Of a stretch of DNA of 64,000 bases, positions 22,381 to 33,633 are shown piece after piece. The notes under the pieces were generated by a model. That model saw only the letters and a program-made list of their open reading frames with translations. It was not told the DNA's origin and did not search any database. Numbering within the stretch: position 1 is the first letter of the stretch; each line of letters starts with the position of its first letter. The DNA is from Rhipicephalus microplus (lineage: Eukaryota; Arthropoda; Arachnida; Ixodida; Ixodidae): positions 19,424,001 through 19,488,000 of the forward strand of contig NC_134704.1 in the NCBI RefSeq assembly GCF_043290135.1. The letters are read 5' to 3'. The position numbers and the translations under genes were made by a program.

Positions 22381-22705
22381 AAACTGTGAGGTATAGTAAC
22401 TATTTACACGCTCTACTGCGTTCTACACGTTGTTTCTAATCGGTAAAAACGAAGTACATTGTCATCTGTGAATGCCATAGACCCAACGTACGAATTTGAA
22501 GAAAATTTCATCGAGCCCCAGCAAAATTAGTAAAAAAAGATACTTATATGATTGACGTTACGCGCAGCATTTCAACGCGAAATTTAAATATGAATCGCCA
22601 ATTTTGATTTTCTCCACTAATGACTAACTTGTGATAGCGAAACTTGTGACACAGAGCACAGTCTATCAATCTAAACCAAGCCATTGTTTTTTTTAGTGTC
22701 CCTTT
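22380..22705 (-). repeat. Probable dispersed repeat ending 'agggacactaaa'
   Basis: On the minus strand it starts 'cttaaagggacactaaaaa' (22709-22690) and runs through AT-rich text to about 22380. I associate this start with an abundant non-coding repeat of hard ticks, from memory only. There is no second copy in the window and no terminal inverted repeat. Confidence 0.35.
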
Positions 22706-24159
22706 AAGATTTCACGAAATGAACATTATATGTGATTTCATCTACTACCGATAACGCCCCTCTCGTGAACTTAAACTGAACATAACCTCTTTGCGATGTC
22801 AGGGATCACTCGCCGCTGTCCCACTGCACAGTATACTTTTTTCTTAGCACCAATCACAGGACGGTAGGATAGTTTGGGTTGCTGTGATAGACAGCGCAAA
22901 TGATATTTGCCTGACGCTCTCCCGTAGCAGAAGACCGAGTACTCTTTTAACTGCGTAGGCATTTCGATGGCCACTCGACCGTCGTTTTTTATTCTTTTTA
23001 TTGAGCGGCCATGGTATTTCTATACCACGGAACTAGAACGCTGTCTACCCTCCCCTCTCTCTGGCACGTAAAATGATCATCGTCATAACGAAGCAAAATA
23101 TTATAGCAAAAAAATTTATTGGCAGGCCTGGGTTTAAGACCACTTGGCTACCCACGCTTGAAGGACGTGTATATGCCTGGACCACATGAATCAGCTGAAT
23201 GTTCCTACGGTGGTAAACAACCTTGAAAATAAAACATTTCCTATACACCTTTTGAGAAAGCTTCGTCAAATTTGAAATTATTTTAATAAAGGTTTTCTCT
23301 GGGACAAAAATAAAGTTGACATGGAAGGTGGCAGTCACCACGAAAATGTAGAATTTCGGAAATTCAATGTCATACCCATGGCTCCGTGATCGCAGGAGAC
23401 ACCTTTGCACGCCGACGAAGAATTGAAGGAACAAAACACAATGCTGATGCCCCCCCCCCCCCCCCCACACACACACAAACGTGTGTCAATAGTGAAACTT
23501 CATCTCGAATTGAATTCGGATTGAATGGTGGCCGAAAATATTGGATTTGTTATGAAATACGAAATATTTTGTTGAAAATCTAAAAAGATAAGGATGAAAT
23601 GAGGTCTGCTCATGTTCTAGGGCCCATAACGCGATGCGCCACTGCTGTATACCTAAAGACTACAAAATTGTCATGCAGATACATAAGCTGTTCCGCATGG
23701 CCTGACTTTCACCACGCTGATGCCTCTTTCACCACGCTGATGCATCGTTTCCTGCAGTTGGAAACATGCGATCACTGGGTGAGGGGAGAAAGGTACCGCA
23801 AAGCAATTTTAATGACACTTGAATTAACTGCAGCTCCATGTTTTTTTTTTCAGCGCTGCAAAAGACCATCCTTTTTTGGGATCGGGGGCTAATTGAAATA
23901 TTTTTGAACCTTTTGGCTGTAAGGTCTGAGCGCAGGGTTCTGTTTATTCTGTGACGCTAGCAGTTCGACAATCTCCTAGACTGCTCGCTAGCCTTCTTTG
24001 CTGGAGCCACGAGATATTGAAATTACATAATTCCTTTAAAAATTAACATGCACTCACTTTTGAGCCAGCATATTAGTGAAAATTTTAACTAAATGCCCGT
24101 ACTGCAACGAGGACGCTTACACACCACTCATAGAACTCTGTTCGTTTATTTCTTTTACC
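22706..24159. other. No supportable gene
   Basis: Holds a C-run followed by (CA)n at 23450-23477 and a small tandem duplication 'tttcaccacgctgatgc' (23708-23742). ORFs under 145 codons show no domain. Confidence 0.5.
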
Positions 24160-24290
24160 GCTGTTCATTCTTGTACATCTTATCCGGTATTACCCCTTTC
24201 CCCTACGACATGGTTAGGGTAGCCGACCGAGCCAAAGCTTAGCTAACCTCCCTGAATTGCCTCTTGCTTATCTCTCTCTCTCTCTTTCAC
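24160..24290 (+). mobile_element. LINE 3' tail (GTTAACC family)
   Basis: Has 'ggttagggtagccgaccgag', then 'gctaacctccctgaattgcc' and a (CT)n end at 24270-24286. Same order as the tail at 43.7 kb that is joined to a coding region. Confidence 0.65.
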
Positions 24291-24794
24291 TCTGTGAATC
24301 ACGCACCCGCACTTATAAGCATTAACCACTGCTTTAACATGCAGTGTTTTATGCAAAGTTTCAATTAGGGTAACATTCATGGGGAAGTGATGTCCGGTAA
24401 GTACGTAAAAGCCAAAATTATTAGTATCTAATAATAAAAGTATAGGCTTATACACAGGGCTAACTTGCATGTGTATTTTTGATACCACCAATCATTATAC
24501 CTATACGGGCTGGCTTCCGAAATAGGAAAGAAATAAAGAAACCACACCTTATGAACAATGACTACAAAAGCAACAAAAAGAACCAACCATGCAACATTAA
24601 ATCGAAACAATAGCAACACGAGGATGAAGATGATCGTTGCTGGGAAATGAACTGCGCTCACTCATGAAAGCTACGCTTAGCAACAGGTACCAGGTGGCGT
24701 TGACTGACGCCGCCACGTTGCAAAACGCACGAATTTACCCTATAAAGTTAACGGGGTGACGATTGCCACCGTATCGAACCGGAAGCGTTATTCG

Positions 24795-24835
24795 TGGTTT
24801 TGGGACGTTAAACCCCACAAATCAATCAATCAATC
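24795..24835 (+). mobile_element. 41 bp severely truncated SINE with 13 bp TSD
   Basis: Only the SINE end is present: 'tggttttgggacgttaaacc', then ccacaa and (ATCA)n. Perfect 13 bp direct repeats gaagcgttattcg at 24782-24794 and 24836-24848 prove it as an insertion. It landed inside the front part of the dispersed repeat copy at 24849-25030. Confidence 0.9.
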
Positions 24836-24848
24836 GAAGCGTTATTCG

Positions 24849-25030
24849 AAGGTCACAGGTTCGGTCCCTGAACGTGGCAAGTGATCTTTTCGTCCACTTT
24901 TCTCCCTTTACATTTACACAACAATTACTTCTAATAGCATCCCCTACACATTCATTCGCATTATCGTCTGTTAGTTCTCAGTAATAGTGTGTCTAACAAA
25001 GAAAAACGGGACACTAAAATTTTCACTTTT
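24849..25030 (+). repeat. Dispersed repeat 'CTTTTCGTCCA' family, copy B
   Basis: Box-B-like 'ggttcggtccctg', then 'gatcttttcgtccactttt', 'acaattacttctaatagc', 'ccctacacattcattcgcat', 'gtgtctaacaaagaaaaacg' and 'aaaattttcacttt'. This is the best preserved copy; the SINE fragment at 24795-24835 splits its upstream part (near 24740-24781). Confidence 0.7.
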
Positions 25031-25787
25031 CTGCATAGCACTACACTAAATCTGTGCACCTTTGACAGTATGCGTTCATTCTGCGATAAGAATACTTAAA
25101 CGCTACGAAAAAATTCCTCCAAATTACACTATGAATTCGGTCGGTCTGGCTCTACGCATTTACATAACGTACGATGTAACAGCAGACGTTAACTGGGGTT
25201 TGACTGAATTAATAGTCTTGTGCCCCATGTTCATTGCAGAAATCGTTGAAGAAATCAACGGCAATTTTTCTAAAGTGGTGGTCCTTCAGGAAAGTTGCCG
25301 TGATGTTTCGGAGCAGTCTGCACACAATTGCACCTATAATATTGACTGAACCACATGGAATGGTTAAAGGCAAGACAACGTGTATAACGTGCACGCCACT
25401 TTTTATCCCCTTTGTTTTCCTTTCAGCTATTCAGCAAGTTATTTAAAGCACTTCACAGCCACTAATCACAGTATGCGAATGGCATCGCGTTGGTTAACAC
25501 TATGCCTATTACATTATGTAACACCATGTTAACCGTAGGATAGTTAACGGGCGTCAAAAACACAGAGGCAAGCACATCTCGAGGAAACAGTGAGCACAGT
25601 GTTAAAATCGCGCGTGTTTGGCTATGTGTGAACACCATAACCGAGGCAATCTACATGAACGCAATGCATACACGGTATACCTGTCTCAGTCTGAAAGAGA
25701 TCGCGACGTGAGCCACGAATTCACCATCTCACGAGGCACTGCGTTTAATACGCAGGCGGAGATAACGGCCAGTGTGCGGGAGCTATT
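25031..25787. other. No supportable gene
   Basis: A 95-codon plus-strand ORF (25062-25349) has no domain I recognise. Nothing else. Confidence 0.5.
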
Positions 25788-26031
25788 ATCAATTATTATT
25801 ATCAATCAGTTTATTATCATGTCATAAAAGGATGTTACAGGGAGTAAAAATACACAGACGAGGGTCCCAAAGTACACGACTGCAACGGGACCCTCGGTGA
25901 TGATTACAAATAATAAAAACACAAGCAGCTGTTATAATCGTAGAAACAAAAATATGCAAAGCAGAATGAAAACAAAAAAAGGCATGGAATCAAAAAACAA
26001 ACAATACAGCATAAAACAACACGAAGATAGA
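25788..26031 (-). mobile_element. 3' UTR and tail of a CR1/L2-like LINE, with hairpin
   Basis: Follows the stop codon of the coding fragment at 26032-26394. It contains a 10 bp perfect stem, 25859-25868 (cgagggtccc) with 25887-25896, and ends (minus sense) in a 'gataataat' simple tail at about 25788-25812. A hairpin near the 3' end is common in CR1-group elements, where it may serve RT recognition. Confidence 0.7.
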
Positions 26032-26394
26032 TCAGCTATTTAACAGGTACTCTTTTAATGAGCTTTTAAATGAAATTAAAGAAACTTTGCATTTTAGCGA
26101 AGTGGGCAAATTATTCCACATGGTGATGGTACAGAAGAGAGAAGATGGTTTACCCTAGTTAGTACGAACCTTAGGAAGTAAAAAGTTATTATTAGCCGCA
26201 AACCTGGTTGTGTTTGTAATAACTAACATCTTAGGATCAATGAAATGAGCAGAAAGTTGATGTCTTATTTGTTTATGCAGAAACATAATTAGATTAAACC
26301 TGAATAGATAGCTAACAGTTAAGATTTTATTGCATTGAAGAAGGGGAGTGGCGCTTCTGTCGCGAGCTAAAGAAGAGTTCGGCATTTAAAAAAA
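26032..26394 (-). pseudogene. CR1/L2-like LINE ORF2, C-terminal fragment
   Basis: Minus-strand translation: LLQCNKILTVSYLFRFNLIM, FLHKQIRHQLSAHF, NTTRFAANNNFLLPKVRTN, an in-frame TAG (where the family usually has Tyr), GKPSSLFCTITMWNNLP, then a K-rich end FKSSLKEYLLNS and a stop at 26032-26034. The R-T-N-x-G-K and W-N-x-L-P motifs and length fit the post-RT end of CR1/L2-group ORF2; the intact element at 30.6 kb has a similar 'RTNYGVQSI' block. It is 5'-truncated and has one nonsense change. Confidence 0.75.
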
Positions 26395-29221
26395 AAAAAC
26401 AGCGTGGCTGAGTGAGCGTGGTTTCACACCGTTATAGTCACCATATTAGCGGTTCGAAAGAACAAAACATTCAGGTTGCCCAATGGCCAAACGGCAAGGA
26501 GCATATCGTATTTGTTCAGTTATAAAGATTCTGTTTGGGCAGTATCACATCGTATTGGACGTATGATTTCTAACCGGAGTATATAGGGCGGTTAGCCGGT
26601 CGCTATTCGCAGCACACAACAAAGAACACATAAACAGCCATGTTTACGTTTTTATACGAAAGCACAGCAAAGAATTTCAGACTCGCTGCTTTCTCTATGG
26701 CTTTGTGACCAATAGCCGATTCGGAGCATTACTGAGAGCTATAGGCATCCCTCAACTTCGTCTTACGGATGCCTGCTGAGAAGGCGCAAAAGCTCTTCAG
26801 TGGACGGGCCAGAACCGTGTTAGCTCGTGGACAGGAACCACTCGTATGGGAAACAACTACAGAAAAATTAGCATGCGAGCATGTACGCTCAAACAAAACA
26901 AATCGAACAAGAGGAGGCACTGCCAATGTGGCTGCTGCCCCGCAGGGAGACGACGATAGCTTAAAAACGGCACGCACTCAAGGCCATGCCAGGACCTCAT
27001 GCGGTCGTCCGGTATAGATTCTTGCCGACCACGAGCTCGGCAGGGGGTGCGACCGTCGGGGCCCGCTCGATGCAGGGACGAAGCCGCGCGCCTCAACATG
27101 CCGCTGCGCTCTCTGTGCGAGCCGCGCCGTGCCTTATAGAGAAGCGTTCCAAATCCGTCTGGCTCACGCCGAAAAAGCGAGCGACCCGACCAGCAAGACG
27201 CAGTGTCCTCCGCGTGTGGGCCCATGCAGTGTAACAGGCCGCTGTCTCGCCGTGGGGCCCCCCGATCGATCACGCGGCCCTCAAAGTTTGCCCCCGAAGA
27301 TGACATAACAAGCTCGGTGATGGCTCGGGGGACAACACACACGCGCCGACTGTACAGCTTCTGTGCGCCGCACGAATAACGCCTTCGACGTATGGTTCCT
27401 CGTTGCGACTCTCTTGTCTGTTGTACAGACGTACACGTCAATCTTGCACGCACCTGTCCCGAGGAGTGGCCCGATATACTTTTGACGTCTGGAGACGTCC
27501 TGTCACAGAGTGACGGTTAGAAGAGCGTGAGCTCCAAGTTCGCAGGTGCGGCGGGTTGTTGTCCGCCTTGACGTCGCATCAACGCGGTCGGAGTATGTGG
27601 CTTCTCCATACAGACGCACCGCCTCCTTCTGTGCTTTTCGCCGTGCGTTTTATTAAACACACACCCGTGAAAGCCAGGCACGTGCAACAGAAAGTTGATA
27701 GACAAGCCGAAAGACAAAAGTAATGGTAACTATAGCTCATACGCACGCATTAGAAAGCGAATACGCACTCAGACGTATACGTTGACCTCGATTCGTCGTC
27801 TTTAGTCAGGAGTAGTACAGTAGAGGTTTGCATGGTACCAAATCCAGGCATGGGTTTACTGTATACGCACAGCGGATATCGTTAAAAATTGGTGTTTTAT
27901 TGTTCGTTGTATACTGTCAGATGTCCGCATCCGTTTAAAAGGACACATGTCGGCATCTACAATAACCTGTGTGTGGTGAACGCGCACAGGGCACATGCAG
28001 ATCCAAGGTGATATTAATCTATAGCTGTTTCAATATTTCCATACATGCATTCTTGACCTCACTTGAGTGTAGTGCGGCCATGACAGTGATGCAAATGCAA
28101 TGCAAGACAGGAAAGAGTCGTGGTTATTTTGCACATACACCTTCACCCTATAGCACCTCTACTTTCCCTTTCTTCGTAGCTTTAGAGTTACGAAATTTAC
28201 CCCAGTCATCCATGAGACAGTGACAGTAGTGTTTTATGAGAGTGCCGGCGGCAACTCAGCTCATCGGAGCATGAAGAACTTCAATGAGCCAGCGACTACA
28301 TGCGACGCGGCAAACTCACGCAACGACCCAGGCACGTTCCGAGTGAACAATGCGTGTGACTCCTGGAGGCACGCCCAGCCGCCTACAAAGAAAGAGCCCG
28401 CTGGGCTTGCAATGGGACAGGCGACGCCCGTCTCTTAAAAGTACTGAGACGGGGGAGGGGGGTGGGGGCTACATCGGCTAAACGTTTTCGATTAAAAGCT
28501 CCGCGGGATGCGGCATATACGCAAGCTTTGTGGCGCTATAGTTGCCTGCAGAAATCAGCGCTACTGAAACTTTTAGTTCGCGCTTACGAATGCATTGGTT
28601 CCGCTCATATATATCTATAGAAGTGTAGTGGTAATCAGAGCGTTCAGCAGATTGTGTCTTAGTTCGCGCTCAGAGGCATGGCTTGCTCATGTTCCATATA
28701 GTAGAGTACATAAGATACTCTAAATTGTCAAGCGTTTTTCCAAACAACCATAAAAAGTTATACAAACGAGAGAGAACGTTACTATTGACGGTATAGCAGC
28801 AGAGAAAAGCAACCTTTATTGATGTTAACAAATGCGTCGTGGTTGAATGAAAAGCGGAGAACTTCTTAATGCACGTGCGAAATACGCGAAAAATTCATGA
28901 ATGAAAATGGCACTCACACTCGAACGTGTTAAGAGCATGTTTATGATAGATTAACGAAGCTCACGGACTGATTATTTTCCCAATGAGTCTTGATTAAATG
29001 AACTGCAGAAAGAGAATCAGCACTACGTATCTACCGCATTTATGTTATCTGAAAATGCGCGTAATCACAGTTGCTATGTAAAAAAAAAAACAATGACAAA
29101 AACTAGCCAAAAAGTCGCAAGTTTAGTCAAGGGTAGCGAAAGTAGCCAAAAATAGCCAGGCGTGCGCGAAAATAACAGTACCATTTTAATGTAACTGAAT
29201 AAATGCAGACGCCATTTGGTT
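26395..29221. other. No supportable gene; GC-rich island near 26.96-27.43 kb
   Basis: The island supports a 198-codon minus-strand ORF (26857-27453) and shorter ones on the other strand, all Arg/Ser-rich with no domain. A G-run is at 28451-28466. The region just before the LINE (29090-29160) repeats 'tagccaaaaa' three times. Confidence 0.45.
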
Positions 29222-29557
29222 AACCACATTTCGGGCAGCAGTGGCGGCAGACGGTTCAGCAGAGCACGGTCCTAACTGTCTTCTTGCCCATGCGCAGAAA
29301 CCCCGCAAAGTGGACGTCATCCGCGCATCCATACCAGCCTGCATTGCCCCGGGAATGACCAACTGAAACCAAGGAAAGTTGGTACTATCCGCATATCCAC
29401 CACAGCGCTGCGCGGGCACTTGACGGACCAGCTGGTGATACGCCCCCCGCCCTTTATATACTCGGTCGCATCGTGGGACTCAACCACATTTCGGGCAGCA
29501 GTGGCGGCAGACGGTTCAGCGGAGCACGGTCCTAACTGTCTTCTTGCCCATGCGCAG
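29222..29557 (+). repeat. 76 bp direct repeat in the 5' region of the LINE
   Basis: Copies at 29222-29297 and 29482-29557 differ at one base (29261 a versus 29521 g). They start aaccacatttcgggcag and end cccatgcgcag. The 184 bp between them is unique. The layout is that of a monomer and a half: first copy, spacer with TATA, second copy leading into the ORF1 leader. Confidence 0.95.
29453..29482 (+). promoter_or_regulatory. TATA-type promoter candidate of the LINE
   Basis: 'tttatata' at 29453-29460 lies about 25 bp before the start of the second 76 bp copy (29482), the normal TATA-to-start distance. If transcription starts there, the RNA would begin exactly with the repeated block. Many LINEs have internal, TATA-less promoters, so this is unusual and rests on spacing alone. 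Confidence 0.5.
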
Positions 29558-29653
29558 GTTGGTTAGTTTTGGTACGTTATTTATCGCTTGAAACTGCTCC
29601 TGCCGCTACTGCTGTCCTCGAGTTTTGTATTTTGTGACTAGACAAGTGCTGCA

Positions 29654-30586
29654 ATGAGTGACGTATGTGAATCCTGTAAACAATACTTTTCTGAAGATGA
29701 GGATGTCATAACATGTGCAGAATGCCGGCAATGCTATCACATCGGAGAATGTATCGGAATAAGTGAACGTACCTATAAAAAGAAAGGGAAAGAGGCAAAG
29801 AAAGCCTTAAAATGTCAGACTTGCCGTGTGCCTTCATCTAGGAACACTCAGATGAATAATAACGCTGATCAATCAGCTTTAACGGAAGCCTTGAGCCAGC
29901 AACTTGCGGAAATTAACAAATGCTTGGCGCACTTGACAACTAAGGTCGATGACCTTACAGAATTAAAGCAAACAGTCACCAGCATTGAACAATCCATTCA
30001 GCACATGTCAGATACGCATGACAAGCTTCTTGAAATCAGCGCAAGGCACGATAGAGACATAGAAAGCCTCCGCAACAGAGTAGAAGCTGTGGAACAAAAT
30101 TTTGACGAAAAAGAAATTCGCAAGCTAAACCTAGAACTAAATGACCTTCAGCAATATAGTCGCCGCCAGAATCTGGAAATTCATGGCATGCCGTTTATTG
30201 AAAAAGAGGATACCCTGTCACGAGTTAACGACCTTGCGAAGAGGCTTGACCTGCAGACACTATCTGACTGTGACGTTGAAAGCATGCATCGCTTGCCACC
30301 CCGTAAAGGGAAACCCCCAGTTATACTGATAAGATTCGCTCGACTGAGCTTGAAGGCAGCATGGCTTGCTAAACGTGCCGAACTAAGAGAAAAAAACAGT
30401 AATATTCAGCTATTTGATAACTTAACTCCTGCAAATAAGAAGCTCCTTTGGATGGCAAGGACTAGAGCCACCGAGATGAACTATCGATTCACTTGGTCTT
30501 CACAGGGAAAGATTTTTGTCAGAAAGAATTCAGAAGCACGCGCAATCCGAATTGCATCTGAAGATGATCTAAACAAGATTGTTTAA
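29654..30586 (+). CDS. LINE ORF1 protein: PHD-like finger, coiled coil, FP/L1-ORF1-like domain
   Basis: 310 residues. Role by family: binds the element RNA and forms the RNP. Residues 5-57 hold a Cys/His cluster C5-x2-C8, C21-x2-C24, H29-x3-C33, C54-x2-C57, a PHD-like pattern, with a Lys-rich stretch (42-53) before the last pair. Residues about 72-165 are heptad-rich and predicted coiled coil (trimer or dimer). From 169 on, YSRRQNLEIHGMP is the hallmark of L1-ORF1-type RNA-binding domains, and IQLFDNLTPANKKLLWMAR with WSSQGKIFVRKNSEARAIRI matches the C-terminal pattern shared with the baculovirus FP-like domain family. Start chosen: ATG at 29654, first in frame, context gcaATGa. The stop is 41 bp before the ORF2 frame opens. 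No damage seen. Confidence 0.92.
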   Translation: MSDVCESCKQYFSEDEDVITCAECRQCYHIGECIGISERTYKKKGKEAKKALKCQTCRVPSSRNTQMNNNADQSALTEALSQQLAEINKCLAHLTTKVDDLTELKQTVTSIEQSIQHMSDTHDKLLEISARHDRDIESLRNRVEAVEQNFDEKEIRKLNLELNDLQQYSRRQNLEIHGMPFIEKEDTLSRVNDLAKRLDLQTLSDCDVESMHRLPPRKGKPPVILIRFARLSLKAAWLAKRAELREKNSNIQLFDNLTPANKKLLWMARTRATEMNYRFTWSSQGKIFVRKNSEARAIRIASEDDLNKIV

Positions 30587-30630
30587 ACACTTACTGTACC
30601 TATCGCCTTTTATGGCTTTTTTCTGTTTTG

Positions 30631-33531
30631 ATGATCAAGTCGATGCATTACAATGCTGTCTCTTTCAAGAATTTGATTAAGGACTCGAACTTTCTTTCTG
30701 AACGTGGTCTTTCCCTTTATCATATTAATGCACAGAGTATGAGGAACAAGGGTGAGGAAATTGAAAGCGAATTAGTACACCTCAACTATGACTTTGATAT
30801 CATGGGCTTCTCGGAGACATGGTTTTCTTCACAGTCAGACGTGGTCAGATTGGGAAATTACAATATGGAATCAGTATTCAGAACTGGAAAACGCGGTGGC
30901 GGTGTATCTTTGTATATCAAACAAAATTTGCCCTATGAGGCGTGGCCCGACTATTGTGTTGTGTGTAGTGATTTCGAAGCAGTTACTGTGATACACAACA
31001 AGGTTGTAATAGTACTGATCTACCGCCCCCCGAATGGTAATACTGACTCACTTCTTGAGTTTTTAGAGAAGCTTCAACATCATGCTAATTCTAATCGATG
31101 GTTCGTGATATCATTTGGTGATTTTAATATAGATATATCAAAAGATGGTCCTATTAAGCTAAAACTAATGGAGTTAATGTTGTCTCATGGCTGCGAAAAC
31201 ATCATTAGCACTCCTACCAGAATAACAAGCACATCAGAAACGATCATTGATCTCTGTTTCACTAATTTATCCCCTGACAGTGCATTAGCCGGAGTATTCA
31301 GCTCTGGTATAAGTGACCACTTACCTTTTTTTGCACTATTAACAATGCCAGAACTGCAGAATTCTCGAAAATACATGCGTAGAGATATAAACGATCCAAA
31401 TATTCTCCGTTTTCGCTCTCTAATGTTTAACTGCAATTGGGATGACCTGTACCGAGAACCTGATCCGTCTAAGGCATACAACCTGTTTATGTCAAAAATG
31501 GTTAGTAACTACAATACTGCTTTTCCGTACGTTGTTGTAAAGAAACACAAGAGAGCAAGAAAGGAGTGGATTACGCCGGCACTTCTTAAGCGGATAAATG
31601 AAAAAAACAAACTTTTCCAGCACTTTTTGAAAACAAAAGAACAAACTGACCTCATTGAGTTTAAAAATTTTAGAAACAAAGTAAACAAAGACCTCAAAAA
31701 GGCGAAAATAGATTTCTATGCCTACAAGTTTTCTACAGTGATTAACTGTAGAAACTCAAAAATGGTTTGGAGCTCGGTTAATAAATTGATAGGAAGAAAA
31801 CAAGCCACTGTCCCTAGCTATATACAGATAAACGATATTCACTTCAGTGGCAAGGCACTGGCAGACAAATTTAACCTTCATTTCCTTGAGGCAGGATCCT
31901 CAAGTAATATAACACAAGCGACTGACCTTAAACCGGCTGAATGCTATATTGAAAGCTCTTCCACTAATTCTTTGTTTTTATTACCCGTTACCGAGGAGGA
32001 AGTAGCCACTGTCATATGCTCACTAAAGAACAGCTCACCAGGAGAAGATGGCATTTCCGCAGCACCTATCAAGGCAGTTGCTGATTTGATTGTCGCCCCA
32101 TTCACTTACATATGCAACAGACTCTTCTTGACGGGAATTTTTCCATGTGCCATGAAAATAGCTCGCGTAACAATAATTTTTAAAGGAGGTGATAAAAATG
32201 AACTTCAAAATTATCGCCCAATCTCTATTCTGCCGCTTTTCTCTAAGGTCGCGGAACGCCTGATATATAAGAGGGTATTTTCTTTTATAGCAAAGAGAAA
32301 TGTCATTTGTGAAGAACAGTGTGGATTCCAACCAGGTAGATTAACTCAGTCTGCTTTACTCCGTATTAAGGACAGCCTACTTCATAACTTTGAAAAAAAA
32401 TTTTACACTGTGGGAATATTTCTCGATTTCCGTAAGGCTTTTGACTCGATAAAGCACGATATATTAATTAGGAAACTTCAACTGTATGGAATACGCGGGA
32501 TTGCGCTTGATCTAATGAAAAGCTATCTTTGGGCCAGGAAACAATATGTACAGCTCCACAATTATAAATCTGATTTGGGCGTAATTAAGTATGGGGTTCC
32601 CCAAGGATCGATACTTGGTCCTCTACTTTTTATACTTTATATCAATGACATAGTTAACATTCAGTTCACACCAAACATAGTCATGTACGCCGACGATACC
32701 AATGCCTTCTTTTCTGGTTTAGATCTTCGCGATATTGAAATAACTGCAAATTCTTGGTTGGATAAACTAAAATCATGGCTTACAATCAATCAGCTAGAAC
32801 TAAACATAAAAAAAACTAAATTTATGCTCTTCAAACAAAAAAATAGGCCTGTAGATTATGCTATCTCTCTGATTTTTAATGGAGAAAATATTGCGCAGGT
32901 AAATAAAATTCAGTTTCTGGGTGTGTGTTTTCAAAGTGACCTTAGTTGGTCCCACCATGTGGACAACCTGCGAATAAAAATATCAAGATCGATCGGTCTA
33001 ATTCGACGCTTACAGCATCTCCTTCCAGGGAGAGTTAAACGGCAGCTTTACTTTTCTTTTATCTACTCGCAAATCATTTATTGCATTTTAGTCTGGGGTA
33101 CGTGTAACAAAACAAATACAGAAAGTATAATTCTTCTTCAAAAACGCGCACTAGGTTTGATAAGTACCTCGGTCCCCACTAATATGTCTCTTTTTTATAT
33201 GTATAATGTACTCCCGTTCCCAGAGTGCTATAGGATGCAACTAGCCATGTTAATCTTCAAAAAAATTAAAGATAATTTCCAGATTTTTTCTGATGTGTAC
33301 TTAAGCAGAGATCTTACGTATAATCTGCGTACTGTTGCGTTGGTCGGGCCAATGTGCCGGACTAACTATGGTGTACAGTCAATTAATAACCAAATCATTC
33401 TACTGTGCAACAGGATTCCTGAAATAATTGAATACGCTAAGGAGGCTAAAAACATAACACAATTTAAGAAGCGAATTTACAATGTAATAAACAGAACACA
33501 AGTCTACAGTGTATGTAAAGGAAATATGTAA
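30631..33531 (+). CDS. LINE ORF2 protein: APE endonuclease and reverse transcriptase
   Basis: The first ATG is at 30631 (the frame opens earlier, with a TTG at 30628), giving 966 residues. Positions below count from 30628. Endonuclease, residues 30-235: HINAQS, FSETWF (Glu63), YRPPN, GDFN (164-167), TPTR, SDH (229-231): all catalytic motifs are present. Reverse transcriptase, about 450-720: NYRPISILP (528-536), FLDFRKAFD with Asp600, GVPQGSILGP (656-665), YADD (687-690). A C-terminal region of about 240 residues follows, with LGVCF-LSW and RTNYG blocks, and no RNase H motif. Function by family: nicks target DNA and primes reverse transcription from the nick. 44 bp after ORF1, in a different frame, so translation probably relies on reinitiation or leaky scanning. 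No stop or frameshift: potentially active. Confidence 0.96.
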   Translation: MIKSMHYNAVSFKNLIKDSNFLSERGLSLYHINAQSMRNKGEEIESELVHLNYDFDIMGFSETWFSSQSDVVRLGNYNMESVFRTGKRGGGVSLYIKQNLPYEAWPDYCVVCSDFEAVTVIHNKVVIVLIYRPPNGNTDSLLEFLEKLQHHANSNRWFVISFGDFNIDISKDGPIKLKLMELMLSHGCENIISTPTRITSTSETIIDLCFTNLSPDSALAGVFSSGISDHLPFFALLTMPELQNSRKYMRRDINDPNILRFRSLMFNCNWDDLYREPDPSKAYNLFMSKMVSNYNTAFPYVVVKKHKRARKEWITPALLKRINEKNKLFQHFLKTKEQTDLIEFKNFRNKVNKDLKKAKIDFYAYKFSTVINCRNSKMVWSSVNKLIGRKQATVPSYIQINDIHFSGKALADKFNLHFLEAGSSSNITQATDLKPAECYIESSSTNSLFLLPVTEEEVATVICSLKNSSPGEDGISAAPIKAVADLIVAPFTYICNRLFLTGIFPCAMKIARVTIIFKGGDKNELQNYRPISILPLFSKVAERLIYKRVFSFIAKRNVICEEQCGFQPGRLTQSALLRIKDSLLHNFEKKFYTVGIFLDFRKAFDSIKHDILIRKLQLYGIRGIALDLMKSYLWARKQYVQLHNYKSDLGVIKYGVPQGSILGPLLFILYINDIVNIQFTPNIVMYADDTNAFFSGLDLRDIEITANSWLDKLKSWLTINQLELNIKKTKFMLFKQKNRPVDYAISLIFNGENIAQVNKIQFLGVCFQSDLSWSHHVDNLRIKISRSIGLIRRLQHLLPGRVKRQLYFSFIYSQIIYCILVWGTCNKTNTESIILLQKRALGLISTSVPTNMSLFYMYNVLPFPECYRMQLAMLIFKKIKDNFQIFSDVYLSRDLTYNLRTVALVGPMCRTNYGVQSINNQIILLCNRIPEIIEYAKEAKNITQFKKRIYNVINRTQVYSVCKGNM

Positions 33532-33633
33532 TGTATGTAATATTTATAGTATTCACTGTTTTTCAACTTGTATTGTATTTCAAAATATGTTATGGTGTTT
33601 TGTACTGTCCTGCTCTACCTGCCCGAGGTGCCT

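Noticed and set aside
26857..27453. 198-codon minus-strand ORF
   Set aside because: GC-rich, Arg/Ser-rich composition, no domain, competing frames on the opposite strand.
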